DNA of 53,905 nt. Source: Myxococcales bacterium. GTDB lineage: Bacteria; Myxococcota_A; Polyangia; Haliangiales; Haliangiaceae. The position numbers and the translations under genes were made by a program. The notes under the pieces were generated by a model. It had not been told where the DNA came from and did no database searches. It was given only the letters and a program-made list of their open reading frames with translations. Location: the NCBI GenBank assembly GCA_016794545.1, contig JAEUJX010000090.1, positions 1-53,905 on the forward strand, in the 5' to 3' direction. Below are positions 1 to 11,100 of the stretch, one piece after another; within the stretch, counting starts at the first letter, position 1; each line of letters begins with the position of its first letter.

Positions 1-1
1 G

Positions 2-145
2 GCCCGTGTCGAGCACGCGATCGCACGTCTCAAGAACTGGCGCGTCCTTCGCGACCACCGCCGACGGGGCCGTCATCTCGACGATACGTTCCGCGCCGTC
101 TGCGCCCTCCACAACCTGCAGGTCGAGTTTCGGGACAACCCGTAG
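2..145 (+). pseudogene. C-terminal end of a DDE (IS5/DDE_Tnp_4-like) transposase, cut by the window edge
   Basis: Frame 2 is open from the first base to a TAG at 143-145. It encodes 47 residues with the pattern ARVEHAIARLKNWRVLRDHR, then a basic stretch, then FRAVCALHNLQVEF. The E-x-x-x-x-x-LKNWR block followed by an A-x-LHNL ending is the usual C-terminus of DDE_Tnp_4 / IS5-group transposases, where the conserved Glu is the third catalytic acid. This indicates an insertion sequence, whole or broken, just left of the window. I cannot tell whether the copy is intact, and I found no clear terminal inverted repeat in the roughly 30 bases before the next gene. Confidence 0.7.
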
Positions 146-176
146 GGATCCTGTCGGGATCGTGTAGGTTCGCCGG

Positions 177-782
177 ATGGCGAGCTGGTGGTCGATCACC
201 GTCCCTCCCGAGTTTCAGGACGTCACCGCGCAGGCGATGACCGACCCGGCGTTCCAGGCGTCGCTCGACGAGATCGGGAAGTCGGCCGGCACGGTCGACG
301 CGCAGTTCTGGTCGAGCGAGACCTCGGTCATCCTCGCGCTCGACTCGCGCTTCGGCGACATGCCGAACAGCCTCGCGGTCCTCGAGGGCTTCGAGAACGG
401 CGCGCGCACGTCGACCTACGGCTCGGGCAAGGAGCACTCGTACCGGGTCGACAAGGACGGCTACTTCCTGATCAGCCACCAGCACGCGACCAACTCGGCC
501 GGCGAGGCGATGTGGACGCAGCGGTGGACCGGCCGCGGCACCGACGGCGCGCTCCACAGCCTCGGCGTGGCGTGCACCGGCGACGAGCTGGGCTGCAAGG
601 GCGTGCTCGCGAAGGTGAAGGTCGACCCGAAATCCTTCGTGCTGCAGTCGGACATCCCGGCCACCACGAAGAGCGGGCGCGACGTCGCGTACACGATCGG
701 CTACGCGGTCGGCGGGGCGATGGTGCTCGCGTTCGTGCTCTACGCGCGCGCGAAGGCGCGCCAGCGCTCGCGCGCGGCGTAG
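177..782 (+). CDS. Hypothetical protein with one C-terminal membrane anchor (tandem paralog of the next gene)
   Basis: This is a 201-residue protein with no recognised family. It has no N-terminal signal peptide. A roughly 130-residue soluble part is followed by a hydrophobic segment near residues 168-190 (YTIGYAVGGAMVLAFVLY) and a basic tail, so it is probably tail-anchored or single-pass. The opening motif P-x-F-Q-D-V-T-A-Q-A resembles P-x-G-W-N-D-Y-T-A-Q-A in the next gene, and both end with TM plus Arg/Lys, so the two look like a tandem duplication. The ATG at 177 was chosen because it opens the conserved part. It lies 31 bases after the transposase remnant. Function unknown. Confidence 0.7.
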   Translation: MASWWSITVPPEFQDVTAQAMTDPAFQASLDEIGKSAGTVDAQFWSSETSVILALDSRFGDMPNSLAVLEGFENGARTSTYGSGKEHSYRVDKDGYFLISHQHATNSAGEAMWTQRWTGRGTDGALHSLGVACTGDELGCKGVLAKVKVDPKSFVLQSDIPATTKSGRDVAYTIGYAVGGAMVLAFVLYARAKARQRSRAA

Positions 783-794
783 TACGCTGGAGCA

Positions 795-1448
795 GTGAGG
801 CGCGCGGTAGTCGGAGTCGTGTTGTGTGGGTTGGTCGCGAGCGCCGGAGCAGGCCCCGGACCCGCGATCGTGAAGCTCCCCGAGGGCTGGAACGACTACA
901 CCGCACAGGCGGCGGAGTTGCCTGCGGTCGTCGAGATGAAGCGGCGCGCCGCGCAGGAGAAGACGCACCTCGAAGTTGCCGTCTTCGGCGACCAGACCGG
1001 TGCGGAGCTGACCATCACGTACCTGACCATCAAGGGCGGTGCGCCAACGCGTTCGGTGATCGAGGACATGCTGGAAACGGCTCGATCGAAGCTGCAGGAG
1101 CTGGGGCCGGAGATCTCGTACACCGTGGCTTGGGATCCCAAGCTCGCAATCAGCACGCAGAAGCTGCGTACAGCGGGCTCGATGACGGTGAAGGGGTACG
1201 TCGGGTTCGGCCTGAGCGGGACGCTGCTGTCCGTGTACGTTCGATGCTCGGGCAACGCGACGGCCTGCGATGCCGCCCTCGCGGGTGTTGCGATCGACTG
1301 GACGCGGTTTCATCCGCTCGATAGCCTCGACGAGGTCGGCGACGAGCCGGTCGGCCGGATCGGCAAGATCGTCGGCGGCGTGTCGATGATGGCGCTGTTC
1401 GCCCTGCTCGCGATCAGACGGAGGCGGAAGCTAGCGGCAGCGGGGTAG
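795..1448 (+). CDS. Hypothetical exported protein with C-terminal membrane anchor (paralog of the preceding gene)
   Basis: This is a 217-residue protein starting at GTG 795. An N-terminal signal-like segment (RRAVVGVVLCGLVASAGAG) is followed by an alpha/beta-looking domain with the shared D-Y-T-A-Q-A motif near residue 35. A second hydrophobic helix lies near residues 188-207 before RRRRKL. It sits 12 bases after its paralog and is probably co-transcribed. Unlike the first copy it carries a leader, so the domain should lie outside the cytoplasm. Its last 18 bases overlap the 3' end of the convergent lipoprotein gene. Function unknown. Confidence 0.7.
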   Translation: MRRAVVGVVLCGLVASAGAGPGPAIVKLPEGWNDYTAQAAELPAVVEMKRRAAQEKTHLEVAVFGDQTGAELTITYLTIKGGAPTRSVIEDMLETARSKLQELGPEISYTVAWDPKLAISTQKLRTAGSMTVKGYVGFGLSGTLLSVYVRCSGNATACDAALAGVAIDWTRFHPLDSLDEVGDEPVGRIGKIVGGVSMMALFALLAIRRRRKLAAAG

Positions 1449-2018
1449 CTCGGGGCCCTGATAGAGCGTGGCGCTGGCCGGGTCGAGCTGCGCGGTGCCG
1501 GCGGGCTTCTCGAGGACGATCAGCAAGCGGTCGTACAAGGGGACGATCCCGGCGATCGGCGAGCCCAGCGTGAAGTCACCGGTCTCCTTGCGGGCCTTCG
1601 CGTCGGCGAGGTGGAGCTTCTTGCCCTGGTAGGTGATCACCACGCCGGGCGGGTAGACCTCGAGGCGCATGCCCGGCGCTCCGACCGGGACCTTGGCGCC
1701 AGTCGCGGGATCCTCGAGCGACCACTGCCCCCCGGGATCTCTCCGCGCGACCGTCTTGCCGATGTACTGGTCCTGCTGGACCTGCGGCGGCGCGGTGGCC
1801 GGCATCTGCGCCGGACCGATCACCTTGCCCTCGCGATCGAGGTGGAGGCAGATCCCGCCCCAGCACGCCGTGACCTTGGCGCCGTCGACGGCGACGAGCC
1901 CCGCGCCGGTGTCCGCGACGGTGGCGGGCAGGCAGGACGCGCCCGCCGGAGCGGCGTCCTGCTTCGACGAGCCGCAGCCGACGAGGACGAGCAGGAGCGC
2001 GGCGCGAGCTGTGCTCAT
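1431..2018 (-). CDS. Putative lipoprotein, unknown function
   Basis: This is a 195-residue protein. The start is set at the ATG complementary to 2016-2018 because it yields a classic lipoprotein leader, [17 protein letters not shown], with a lipobox ending in Cys14. The open frame extends further upstream but would bury this leader. The mature part is rich in Gly and Pro and alternates short polar and hydrophobic strands, suggesting a beta-rich fold. No catalytic motif is visible. It is divergent from ftsZ, with about 90 bases between them, and overlaps the convergent gene at its 3' end. Confidence 0.65.
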   Translation of the reverse strand: MSTARAALLLVLVGCGSSKQDAAPAGASCLPATVADTGAGLVAVDGAKVTACWGGICLHLDREGKVIGPAQMPATAPPQVQQDQYIGKTVARRDPGGQWSLEDPATGAKVPVGAPGMRLEVYPPGVVITYQGKKLHLADAKARKETGDFTLGSPIAGIVPLYDRLLIVLEKPAGTAQLDPASATLYQGPELPRCR

Positions 2019-2062
2019 GACGCCCACATGTTCCGTCGAAAAATGCGCGTCCGTCGCGCGTT

Positions 2063-2079
2063 GGCAACAAAAAGTTGCC
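2063..2079. promoter_or_regulatory. Perfect inverted repeat in the lipoprotein/ftsZ divergent intergenic region
   Basis: GGCAAC-AAAAA-GTTGCC forms a 6-bp palindrome with an A5 spacer, centred about 40 bases before the ftsZ start codon. The TTGCCC that ends it could be a -35-like box, 17 bases from a poor TCATAT. It could be an operator for ftsZ or the divergent lipoprotein, or a small hairpin in the leader. No matching copy was noticed elsewhere in the window. Confidence 0.3.
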
Positions 2080-2109
2080 CGTCGGATCGACCCACTTTCA
2101 TATGGGGCC

Positions 2110-3525
<1,416 letters not shown>

Positions 3526-3596
3526 CTCTCGTGCTGCATCACCCGATGCAGGACAGGTGACCGACCAACTCCCTAGGCGCTGCGTCACCCGGCGAC

Positions 3597-3629
3597 ATCG
3601 AGGCCCCACCCGGGGCCTCGATCGTTTTT
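3597..3629 (+). terminator. Rho-independent terminator after ftsZ
   Basis: An 11-bp perfect stem (ATCGAGGCCCC at 3597-3607 with its complement at 3612-3622) closes a 4-base loop. CG and then five T follow at 3625-3629. It lies 70 bases after the ftsZ stop and 17 bases before the next gene, so it should isolate ftsZ from the downstream lipoprotein. Confidence 0.85.
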
Positions 3630-3645
3630 GTGGTAGGACCAACGC

Positions 3646-3900
3646 ATGCGCATCCTCGCTGCCTCGTTCGCCCTGATGATCGGCATCGTCGCGTGCTCCG
3701 GCCCGACGAAGAAGAAGACGGAGATCGGCGCCACCGAGGGCTCCGACAGCGCGAGCGAGACGTGCTGCTGCAAGCACACGCCGATCGCGTCGGACAATGG
3801 TCAGCCGTCGTACGAGGTCGGCAACCGCATGGAGTGCTCGTCGAAGCAGGGCGAGTGCGTGCCCGACGTGCAGTGCGCGCAGGCGCAGCAGCCCGAGTGA
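3646..3900 (+). CDS. Small cysteine-rich lipoprotein
   Basis: This is an 84-residue protein. A leader RILAASFALMIGIVACSG carries a lipobox with Cys at residue 17, so the product should be lipidated. The mature part starts with a Lys-rich tether, then contains CCCKH and further single cysteines near residues 64, 70, 74 and 78. That spacing suggests disulfides or metal binding outside the cytoplasm. No family is recognised. It begins 16 bases after the ftsZ terminator. Confidence 0.65.
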   Translation: MRILAASFALMIGIVACSGPTKKKTEIGATEGSDSASETCCCKHTPIASDNGQPSYEVGNRMECSSKQGECVPDVQCAQAQQPE

Positions 3901-3953
3901 GCGGCGCGGTCAGCCTCGCCGGGCCGCACCGCGAAGCGGCGCGACGGTAGACG

Positions 3954-4703
3954 TCACCAGGTGAAGGACAGGCTCGACTGGAACAGCATCGAGCGGTCCG
4001 TGTAGCGCTCGTTCGGCATCATCGGCGCCGGCCGGCAGCTCGAGCCGCCGCGGCAGATCGCGGCGGTCTCGCTCTCGTGCGGCGCGAACGCCATGCGCCA
4101 GCCGAGGAACCAGCCGATCCGGTGGGGGAAGCCGATCGGCTCCTGGAGCCGGTGATCGATCTCGATCCCGAACCCGCCGATCGCCTCGGGGCGCTTGGTG
4201 TCCTCGGGCACCACGCGCACCGGCTGATCGTGCGTTGGCAGCCACCACTCGTTCCACGCGACGCCCGCCCCGCCCTCGACGTAGAGGCTGAGCAGCGAGT
4301 TCCCGCCGACGATCTTCGGCCCGAGCCGGATCACGTCGAACCGGCCGAGCACCGCGAGCCGGTGCCCCATCCCGAGCTCGAGCGACGACGGACCGCGCTC
4401 CTGGAACTTCAGCACCGTGTACTCGGCATCGACCGCGAGGCGCCCCCAGCGCTGGCCGACCGCGGCCGAGAGACCGACCGCGGTGACATCGACGCGCTCG
4501 CCGGAGATGAAGCCGACCATCGTCCCGAGCCGGGCCGTGGTGCCGTTCGTGACGTGCGGCGCCATCGGGTCCTCGGCGTAGTAGTTGGCCGAGCTTGCGA
4601 GGCCGTCCAGGCGTGCCGGGTCCGCCCATGCCACATGGGTCCCTGTGAATCCCAGGCACACGAGCGCACCGAGCCACAGGGGGATCCGCGATGTCTCCCG
4701 CAT
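3954..4703 (-). CDS. Putative outer-membrane beta-barrel protein
   Basis: This is a 249-residue protein. The start is set at the ATG complementary to 4701-4703 because it gives a signal peptide (RETSRIPLWLGALVCLGF ... HVAWA). The rest alternates short amphipathic strands with loops and ends in SSLSFTW, a C-terminal aromatic residue typical of outer-membrane barrels recognised by BamA. No substrate can be inferred. It lies just downstream of aroE on the same strand, with a gap of about 20 bases, and may be read through from it. Confidence 0.6.
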   Translation of the reverse strand: MRETSRIPLWLGALVCLGFTGTHVAWADPARLDGLASSANYYAEDPMAPHVTNGTTARLGTMVGFISGERVDVTAVGLSAAVGQRWGRLAVDAEYTVLKFQERGPSSLELGMGHRLAVLGRFDVIRLGPKIVGGNSLLSLYVEGGAGVAWNEWWLPTHDQPVRVVPEDTKRPEAIGGFGIEIDHRLQEPIGFPHRIGWFLGWRMAFAPHESETAAICRGGSSCRPAPMMPNERYTDRSMLFQSSLSFTW

Positions 4704-4723
4704 GGGGGCGGACCCGGTGCAGA

Positions 4724-5551
4724 TCACGTACCGGCGAGGCTGGCGTCGAGCGCGGCGCGCATCTCCGCCACCGGGGCCGCCTGGCCCGTCCACACCTGGA
4801 ACGCCCGCGCGCCCTGGTGGACCAGCATCGCCTTGCCGTCGAGCGTGGAATAGCCCGCGGCGGCCGCGCGTTGCAGCAGGATCGGAACGCGGTGATAGAC
4901 CAGCGTCGCCACCAGCGCGCCGCGGGGCAGCGCGTCGAGCGGCAGCGCGTCGTTCCACGCCTGTTCGTCATCCCCACCGAGCCCGACCGGCGTGCAGTCG
5001 ACGACGAGGTCCGCGCGGCCGAGCGACTCGCGCAGCTGCTCGGCCGTCCACGGCCACGCCCGCGCCCACCGCACCTCCTCGGGTCGACGCGCGAACACCT
5101 CCGTCGCGCGCGCCTGCCGGAGCGCGTACGCGACCGCGCGCGCCGAGCCGCCCGCGCCGAGGATCACGCAGCGCTTCCCTCGGAGATCGAAGCCCGCGCT
5201 GACGAGGCCGTCGAAGAAGCCGCCCTCGTCGGTGTTGTGGCCGATCAGGCGCCCGTCCCCGGGGAGCTCGAGGCAGTTCACCGCGCCGATGTCGCGCGCC
5301 GCCGGCGAGAGCTCGTCGCACAGCCCGGCCACGCCGAGCTTGTGCGGGATCGTCACGCTCGCCCCGAGCGCGCGCATCGCGACGAGGCCACGCACGGCCT
5401 CGCGCAGCTCGGCCGGCTCGATGTCGAGCGGGACCATCACCGCGTCGATCCCGCGCGCCGCGAACGCGGCGTTCAACATCGGTGGGCTCTTCGAGTGCGC
5501 GACCGGATGGCCGAGGACGGCGGCGAGGCGGGTGGTTCCGGTGATCGTCAC
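4724..5551 (-). CDS. aroE: Shikimate dehydrogenase
   Basis: This enzyme reduces 3-dehydroshikimate to shikimate with NADPH in aromatic amino acid synthesis. It has 275 residues, the usual length. Visible motifs are GHPVAHSKSP (shikimate binding), VTIPHK with the catalytic Lys, NTDEGGF, the dinucleotide loop LGAGGSARAVAYAL, and the C-terminal LVHQGARAFQVWTG. The GTG start overlaps the xseA stop in a GTGA, so the two are translationally coupled. The coupling of a DNA exonuclease subunit with a shikimate enzyme looks like economy of packing rather than a shared pathway. Confidence 0.95.
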   Translation of the reverse strand: MTITGTTRLAAVLGHPVAHSKSPPMLNAAFAARGIDAVMVPLDIEPAELREAVRGLVAMRALGASVTIPHKLGVAGLCDELSPAARDIGAVNCLELPGDGRLIGHNTDEGGFFDGLVSAGFDLRGKRCVILGAGGSARAVAYALRQARATEVFARRPEEVRWARAWPWTAEQLRESLGRADLVVDCTPVGLGGDDEQAWNDALPLDALPRGALVATLVYHRVPILLQRAAAAGYSTLDGKAMLVHQGARAFQVWTGQAAPVAEMRAALDASLAGT

Positions 5552-6885
5552 GACTTGACCTCCACGTCGACCTCGCCGGTCGCGAACCGCACGTGCAGCG
5601 TGTCGCCCGCGGAGAGCTGAGCGGCGTCGCGGACGATCGCGCCGTCCTTGCTCACCATCGCGAAGCCGCGGTCGAGCACCGCGAGCGGCGACAGCGCGTG
5701 CAGCTGCGCCCCGAGCCGGCCGAGCTCGCGGCCTCCGCTCTCGAGCCGCCGGCGCATCGCGGCCTCCGCGCGCGCGAGCAGCGCGTCGTGCTCGCGCCGC
5801 GCCTTCGCGACGCGACCGCCCGGGTGCTGCGCGAGCAACCGGCGCTGGAGCTCGGCGAGCTGGGCGTAGCGCGCGTTGAGCCGCGCGCGCGGGTGCAGCG
5901 CGGAGAGCCGTTCCTGCAGCTGGTGAAGCTGCGCGCGGAGCAGCGACAGCGAACGCTCGCCGCGGTTGTGCAGCGCGAGCGTCGCGCGGTCGAGGTCCTG
6001 CCGCGCGCGCCCCAGTCGGTGCTGGATCTCGCGATCGAGCCGGCGGCCCTCCTTCACGAGCAGCTCGGCGACGATGTTGCCGTCGGCGACGACGAGCTCG
6101 GCCGCGGCGGTCGGCGTGGACGCGCGCGCGTCCGCCGCGAGATCCGCGAGCGACAGATCGGTCTCGTGGCCGACCGCGCTGATCACCGGCACCGGGCAGC
6201 GCGCGATCGTGCGCACGACGCGCTCGTGGTTGAACGCCGACAGATCCGTTGCGGCGCCGCCACCACGGCCGATGATCAACACATCGACGCCGGCGCGCAC
6301 GACCATCGCCATCCCGTTGACCAGCTGCGCCGGCGCGGTCGGTCCCTGCACGGCGCAGTCGGCGATCAGGATCGGCGTGGGCAGCCGCCGCTGTACGGTG
6401 CGGATGATGTCGTGTACCGCCGCGCCGGTGCGCGACGTGACCACGCCGATCCGTCTGGGGAACGTCGGCAGCGGCCGCTTCTTCTCCAGCGCGAACAGCC
6501 CCTCCGCCGCGAGCTTCGCCTTCAGCTGCTCGAGCGCGAGCGCCTCGGCGCCGAGGCCGGCGGGCTCCGCGAAGTCCGCGTAGAGCTGCATCCGGCCGTC
6601 GCGGTCGTAGACGCCGAGCCGGCCGCGCACGCGCAGCCGCTGGCCCGCCTCGATCCGGAACTTGATGCGCGTGACGTCGCGGCCCCACATCACCGCCGGC
6701 AACACCGCCTCCTTGTCGCGCAGGGCGAAATAGAGGTGGCCGGAGGCCGGCTGTGACACCTGCGTCACCTCTCCCTCGAGCCAGAGGAGGCCGAGCCCGT
6801 CGAGCGCCCGGCCCGCGAGACGGACGATGTCGCCGACGCCCCACGGGCGCTCGCGCGAGCTCGGCGGCCTCTCCGAAGAACCCAC
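5548..6885 (-). CDS. xseA: Exodeoxyribonuclease VII large subunit
   Basis: This is the catalytic subunit of the single-strand-specific exonuclease VII, 445 residues. An N-terminal OB fold (residues about 15-115, including GEVTQVSQPASGHLYFALRD) is followed by the nuclease core with FPRRIGVVTS, GRGGGAATDL and SAVGHETD. A long coiled coil then precedes a C-terminal segment ending in DRGFAMVSKDG and VEVKS. The GTG start lies in the last third of a GC-rich stretch; I saw no better start. The small subunit gene xseB, needed in excess for the holoenzyme, is not adjacent. aroE follows with a GTGA overlap. Confidence 0.95.
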   Translation of the reverse strand: MGSSERPPSSRERPWGVGDIVRLAGRALDGLGLLWLEGEVTQVSQPASGHLYFALRDKEAVLPAVMWGRDVTRIKFRIEAGQRLRVRGRLGVYDRDGRMQLYADFAEPAGLGAEALALEQLKAKLAAEGLFALEKKRPLPTFPRRIGVVTSRTGAAVHDIIRTVQRRLPTPILIADCAVQGPTAPAQLVNGMAMVVRAGVDVLIIGRGGGAATDLSAFNHERVVRTIARCPVPVISAVGHETDLSLADLAADARASTPTAAAELVVADGNIVAELLVKEGRRLDREIQHRLGRARQDLDRATLALHNRGERSLSLLRAQLHQLQERLSALHPRARLNARYAQLAELQRRLLAQHPGGRVAKARREHDALLARAEAAMRRRLESGGRELGRLGAQLHALSPLAVLDRGFAMVSKDGAIVRDAAQLSAGDTLHVRFATGEVDVEVKS

Positions 6886-6996
6886 GGCTCACCGTAACTC
6901 GTCGAGAACACGCTCCGCCAGCCCCGGGGAAAGCCCGAGTCACGGCCCGATCGGCGCAACCGCCGGCCATGGCGCGTTGTCGATCCCCACGATAGG

Positions 6997-8124
6997 ATGC
7001 CGATCGCTTCTGCCATGGCCGAGTCCACGTCAGCCGAGGAACCCGGCGCGCCCGTCGCCAAGGACGCGATCGATCCCGAGCTGGTGAAGCTCGGCCGCCC
7101 CCGCGCGAAGATCGGCGCCATCACCGCCGCCGGCGTGGTGTTCCTCTGCGTGGTGTTCCTGCTGCGCCTGAACGCCGATCGGACGTTCGGCGGGGAGAGC
7201 GAGCCCACCAAGGTCACCGTCGCCCAGATCCTGGCCGGCGAGGTCGGCTCCGACGAGTACGTCACGCTCGACGCCGAGCCGCTGATGTCGCACGCGATCC
7301 GCACCAGCCTGCAGAAGGGCGGCCTCGGCCTCCGCGTCGCTCCGGTCCGCGGCACCGGCGAGCAGCTCTGGCTCGTCCTGCCCGGCAACGGCTGGGAGGC
7401 GCCGACCACGCGCGGGTACACCGGCCGCCTCCGCAAGCTGTCCGCGCTGTCGTTCGCCTCGGCGCTGGACGACTACGCCGAGAGCCACCCGCGCCCGATG
7501 TTCGCGACCGCGGCCGCCGCGCGCACCGCGTTCTCCTCCGGCAAGGTCGTCACGGTCTCCGGCGAGACGCTCGCGATCACCGATGCGGATGCCGTCGCGC
7601 TCGACGTCGTCGATCCGAACACGGCGCTGATCGTCGCCGCGCTCAACGAGCGCCTGCCGAACGCCGAGGGCTGGGCGTCCGCGCTCCGCGCCGCGGGCAT
7701 CACCGCGACGCCGCTGCCCGCGCCCACCGACCAGACCGACCAGCTGCGCTACGAGGTCAAGGGGCCGGCCGCCGTCGCCACGACGACGACGAAGCTCGAG
7801 GCCGCGAGCCTGTGGGCCGCGCGCGTCGAGCCCGTCACGCGCCACTACCAGACCACGTGGGGCGCGCTGAAGGGCGGGAGCGCCGCGGGCTTCACCGTCG
7901 CGCAGGGCGTGACCATCCCGGATGCCGAGATCGATCTCGTCGGGCTCTACATCTCGAAGGAGATCCCCGACGGCGCGTACGCGGTGATCGACGGCGAGAA
8001 GCCGCAGGACTACTGGTACGTGCTCCCGATCTCGATCGGGCTGCTGGTGATCGGCCTCGTGTTCCTGTGGGCGCTCGTCCGGGCGATCAAGCGCGACTTC
8101 CTCCAGACGCCGACGCCCAGCTGA
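6997..8124 (+). CDS. Hypothetical protein with two membrane segments bounding a large extracytoplasmic domain
   Basis: This is a 375-residue protein. TM1 is near residues 40-58 (ITAAGVVFLCVVFLLRL) and TM2 near 345-365 (LPISIGLLVIGLVFLWALV), with about 280 residues between them, probably periplasmic. The C-terminal cytoplasmic tail is about 13 residues. A nearby ATG at 7015 is an alternative start. The gene ends 12 bases before the kinase gene, so the pair may work together, for example as an envelope partner of the kinase; that is only context. No domain family is recognised. Confidence 0.7.
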   Translation: MPIASAMAESTSAEEPGAPVAKDAIDPELVKLGRPRAKIGAITAAGVVFLCVVFLLRLNADRTFGGESEPTKVTVAQILAGEVGSDEYVTLDAEPLMSHAIRTSLQKGGLGLRVAPVRGTGEQLWLVLPGNGWEAPTTRGYTGRLRKLSALSFASALDDYAESHPRPMFATAAAARTAFSSGKVVTVSGETLAITDADAVALDVVDPNTALIVAALNERLPNAEGWASALRAAGITATPLPAPTDQTDQLRYEVKGPAAVATTTTKLEAASLWAARVEPVTRHYQTTWGALKGGSAAGFTVAQGVTIPDAEIDLVGLYISKEIPDGAYAVIDGEKPQDYWYVLPISIGLLVIGLVFLWALVRAIKRDFLQTPTPS

Positions 8125-8136
8125 TACTCTCCGCGC

Positions 8137-11100
8137 GTGGCGGAGGATCCCAAGGCGCCGATGCCCACGATCCGGGGCAAGCCCGGCGACACCTTCGAGG
8201 GCGGCGCGCCGAGCATGCCGACGATGATGCCGGCGACGAGCGGCGCCGCGGCCGCGATCGCGGGCCCGCCACCCGACCTGCCGCGCTACGAGCTCGGCCC
8301 CGAGATCGCGCGCGGCGGTATGGGCCGCGTCGTCGAAGCGACCGACACGCGCCTCGGACGCGTCGTCGCGCTGAAAGAGGGCTTCGCGCGCGACGCCGAC
8401 TCGAACGCGCGGTTCGCACGCGAGACCCGGATCACCGCGCGGCTCGAGCACCCGGGCATCGTGCCGCTCTACGACGCCGGCATCGGACCGAACGGGCAGC
8501 CGTTCTACGTGATGCGCAAGATCAGCGGTCGTCCGCTCGAGAAGTACGTCGCGACCGGCGAGTCGCTCGAGTCGCGGCTCGCGCTGATGCCGCACATGGT
8601 GGCCGCGGCGCACGCGATCGCGCACGCACACGAGCGAGGTATCGTCCACCGGGACATCAAGCCGTCGAACATCCTCGTCGGCGAGCTCGGCGAGACCATC
8701 GTGATCGACTGGGGCCTCGCGAAGGCCATCGACGAGGCCGACGATGTCGCCGGACCGATCCCCGCGCAGGTCGATCTCGACGATCAGCTGAAGACGCGCG
8801 CCGGCATCGTCTACGGGACGCCCGGGTTCATGGCGCCGGAGCAGCTGCGGGGCAAGCCGGTCGATCCGCGCTGCGATGTCTACGCGCTCGGCGCGACGCT
8901 GTACCACCTGCTATCGCGCAAGCCGCCTCACCACGCGGAGACCGCGGACGCGATGATGAAGGCGGCGGTCAACGCACCACCGCGACCGATCGGCGAGCTC
9001 GTCCCCGGCGTGCCGCCCGAGCTGTCGACGATCATCGACAAGGCGCTCGCCCACGATCCGGACGCGCGCTACCAGGATGCGCGCGAGCTCGCCGAGGATC
9101 TGAACCGGTTCGTCTCCGGCCAGCTCGTCGCTTCGCACCACTACACGCCGGGCGAGAAGCTCCGCAGGTTCGTGAAGAAGCACAAGGTGCCCGTCGCCGC
9201 GGTGACGCTGGCGACGGCCGCGCTGATCATCGGCGGCATCATCGCGTACGTGCGCGTGTCGCTCGCGCGCGACCGCGAGGCCGCCGCCGCGGATGTCGCG
9301 CGTCAGGAGAAGGCGGAGGCGGAGAAGGCGCGCGCCGAGGCCGTGAACCGCAACGAGCGGCTCACGCTGTCGGCGGCGTGGACGCACGTCGAGACCAACC
9401 CCACGCTCGCGGTCGCGATGGTGCGGCCGCTCGCCGACAAGCACTGGCGCGAGGTGCGCGCGATCGCCGCGGCCGCGCGCTCGAACGGCGTGGCGTGGAG
9501 CCTGCCGGCCTCCGCCGAGACCGTGTCGCTCGAGATGTCGCGCGACGGCACCTCGGCTCTCGGCGCCGGCACCGACGGCGTGGTCCGGATCTACGACCTC
9601 GCGAAGCGCACCACGCAGACCGTCGCCGAGATGGGCGACAAGGTCATCGCGCGGTTCGGCGACGAGGAGCGCAAGGTCGTGCTGTGGCGGAAGTCGCAGC
9701 TGGTCGTGATCGACCGCGCGGGCAGCGGCCGCCGCGATCTGACGACGCCGACCGAGATCAAGAATCTCGAGATGGTCGGCATCGTCGCCTACTGGACCGA
9801 CGTCAACGGCACGCTGTGGTCGCTCGATCTCGCGGGCACGCAGCCACTCGAGGTCGCGCTCGACGAGCGCATCAGCCACATCGTGCCGTCGCCCGACGGG
9901 AGGTGGCTCGCGCTGTTCGGGGAGAATCACCTCCTGCTCTACGACCGCACCTCGCCTGCCGAGCCCCCGAAGATCGTCGTCACGGGGCGCGCGAAGGGCC
10001 TCGACTGGTCCGCGGACAGCGCGCGGTTCGGCGCACTCGTCGACAGCTCCGGGATCGATGTCCGCGTCGTCCCGAGCCCGCTGATCGAGCGCGAGCTCAC
10101 GGTCGGCGAGCGGTTCTTCGTCGAGTACGGCACGAACCAGATGTTCACGATCGGCCCGACCGGCGTGGCGGTGATGTCGCGCGACATCGCGAAGCCGCGC
10201 CGCCAGCTCGTCGGCACGCCGGTCGGCCTCGCGAAGTCCCGCGGTGACGTGATCCTCGCCGCGACCGAGGAGTCGGTCGCGGTGCTCTCGGACCGCGGGG
10301 ATCACGTCATCCCGGTGCCGGCGGGCCGGCTCCAGAGCATCACGGCGTCGGCGCACTCGCCCTTCGCGCTCGGCACGAGCGACGGCCGCGTCCTCGTGTG
10401 GAACCTCGACGAGCTCGAGCCGCGCCAGGTCGCGCGCAACGCCTCGACCGCGACGCTCGTCGGCGACGACGTGGTCCTCGCGACGTTTTCCGACAGGCCG
10501 GCGAAGTGGATCGATCTCGCGAGCGGCCAGGAGCGCACGCTCGGTTCGTGGCCCGCGATCACCGACGCCGCCAGCGCGCCGGGCGGCCAGTACGCCGCGA
10601 TCGTCGACCTCGCGCACCACGCGAAGCTGATCCCCGCCGGCAAGCCGCCGCTGGACCTCGACGGAGAGGTCGATCTGATCGCGTTCGCGACGTCGCACGA
10701 GCTCGTGCTCGCCACCGCCGCGGGCAAGCTGCAGCTCCACGACGCCGCGAACGGCGGGCGCACGCTGCTCGTCGACAACAAGGCCGGGCTGCTCAGCCTC
10801 CACGTCAGCCGGAGCGAGCCCGCGTGGATCGCGGCGACGTTTCGCGACAAGACGGTGTGGCGCATGCGCGTCGGCGAGGATGCCGAGACCACGAAGCTGC
10901 CGGCGATGCCGAGCCGCGGTCTCCACGTCACGGCCGACGGCGCCGTGCTCTACGCGGTCGGCCCCACGCTGATGATGTGGAAGCCCGACGGGGCGGTCGC
11001 CGCACACGCGACGTTCCCGCAGCCGATCGTCGAGCTCGGCGCGACCGGCGGCCCGTCGCTCGTCGCGTTCACCGAGACCGGCGTCGCGTTCCTGGTCTCG

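Noticed and set aside
5552-6970. Upstream extension of the aroE frame giving a roughly 750-residue protein
   Set aside because: The extra part lies within xseA in another frame and is Arg-rich noise. The GTGA overlap and family start fix aroE at 5551.
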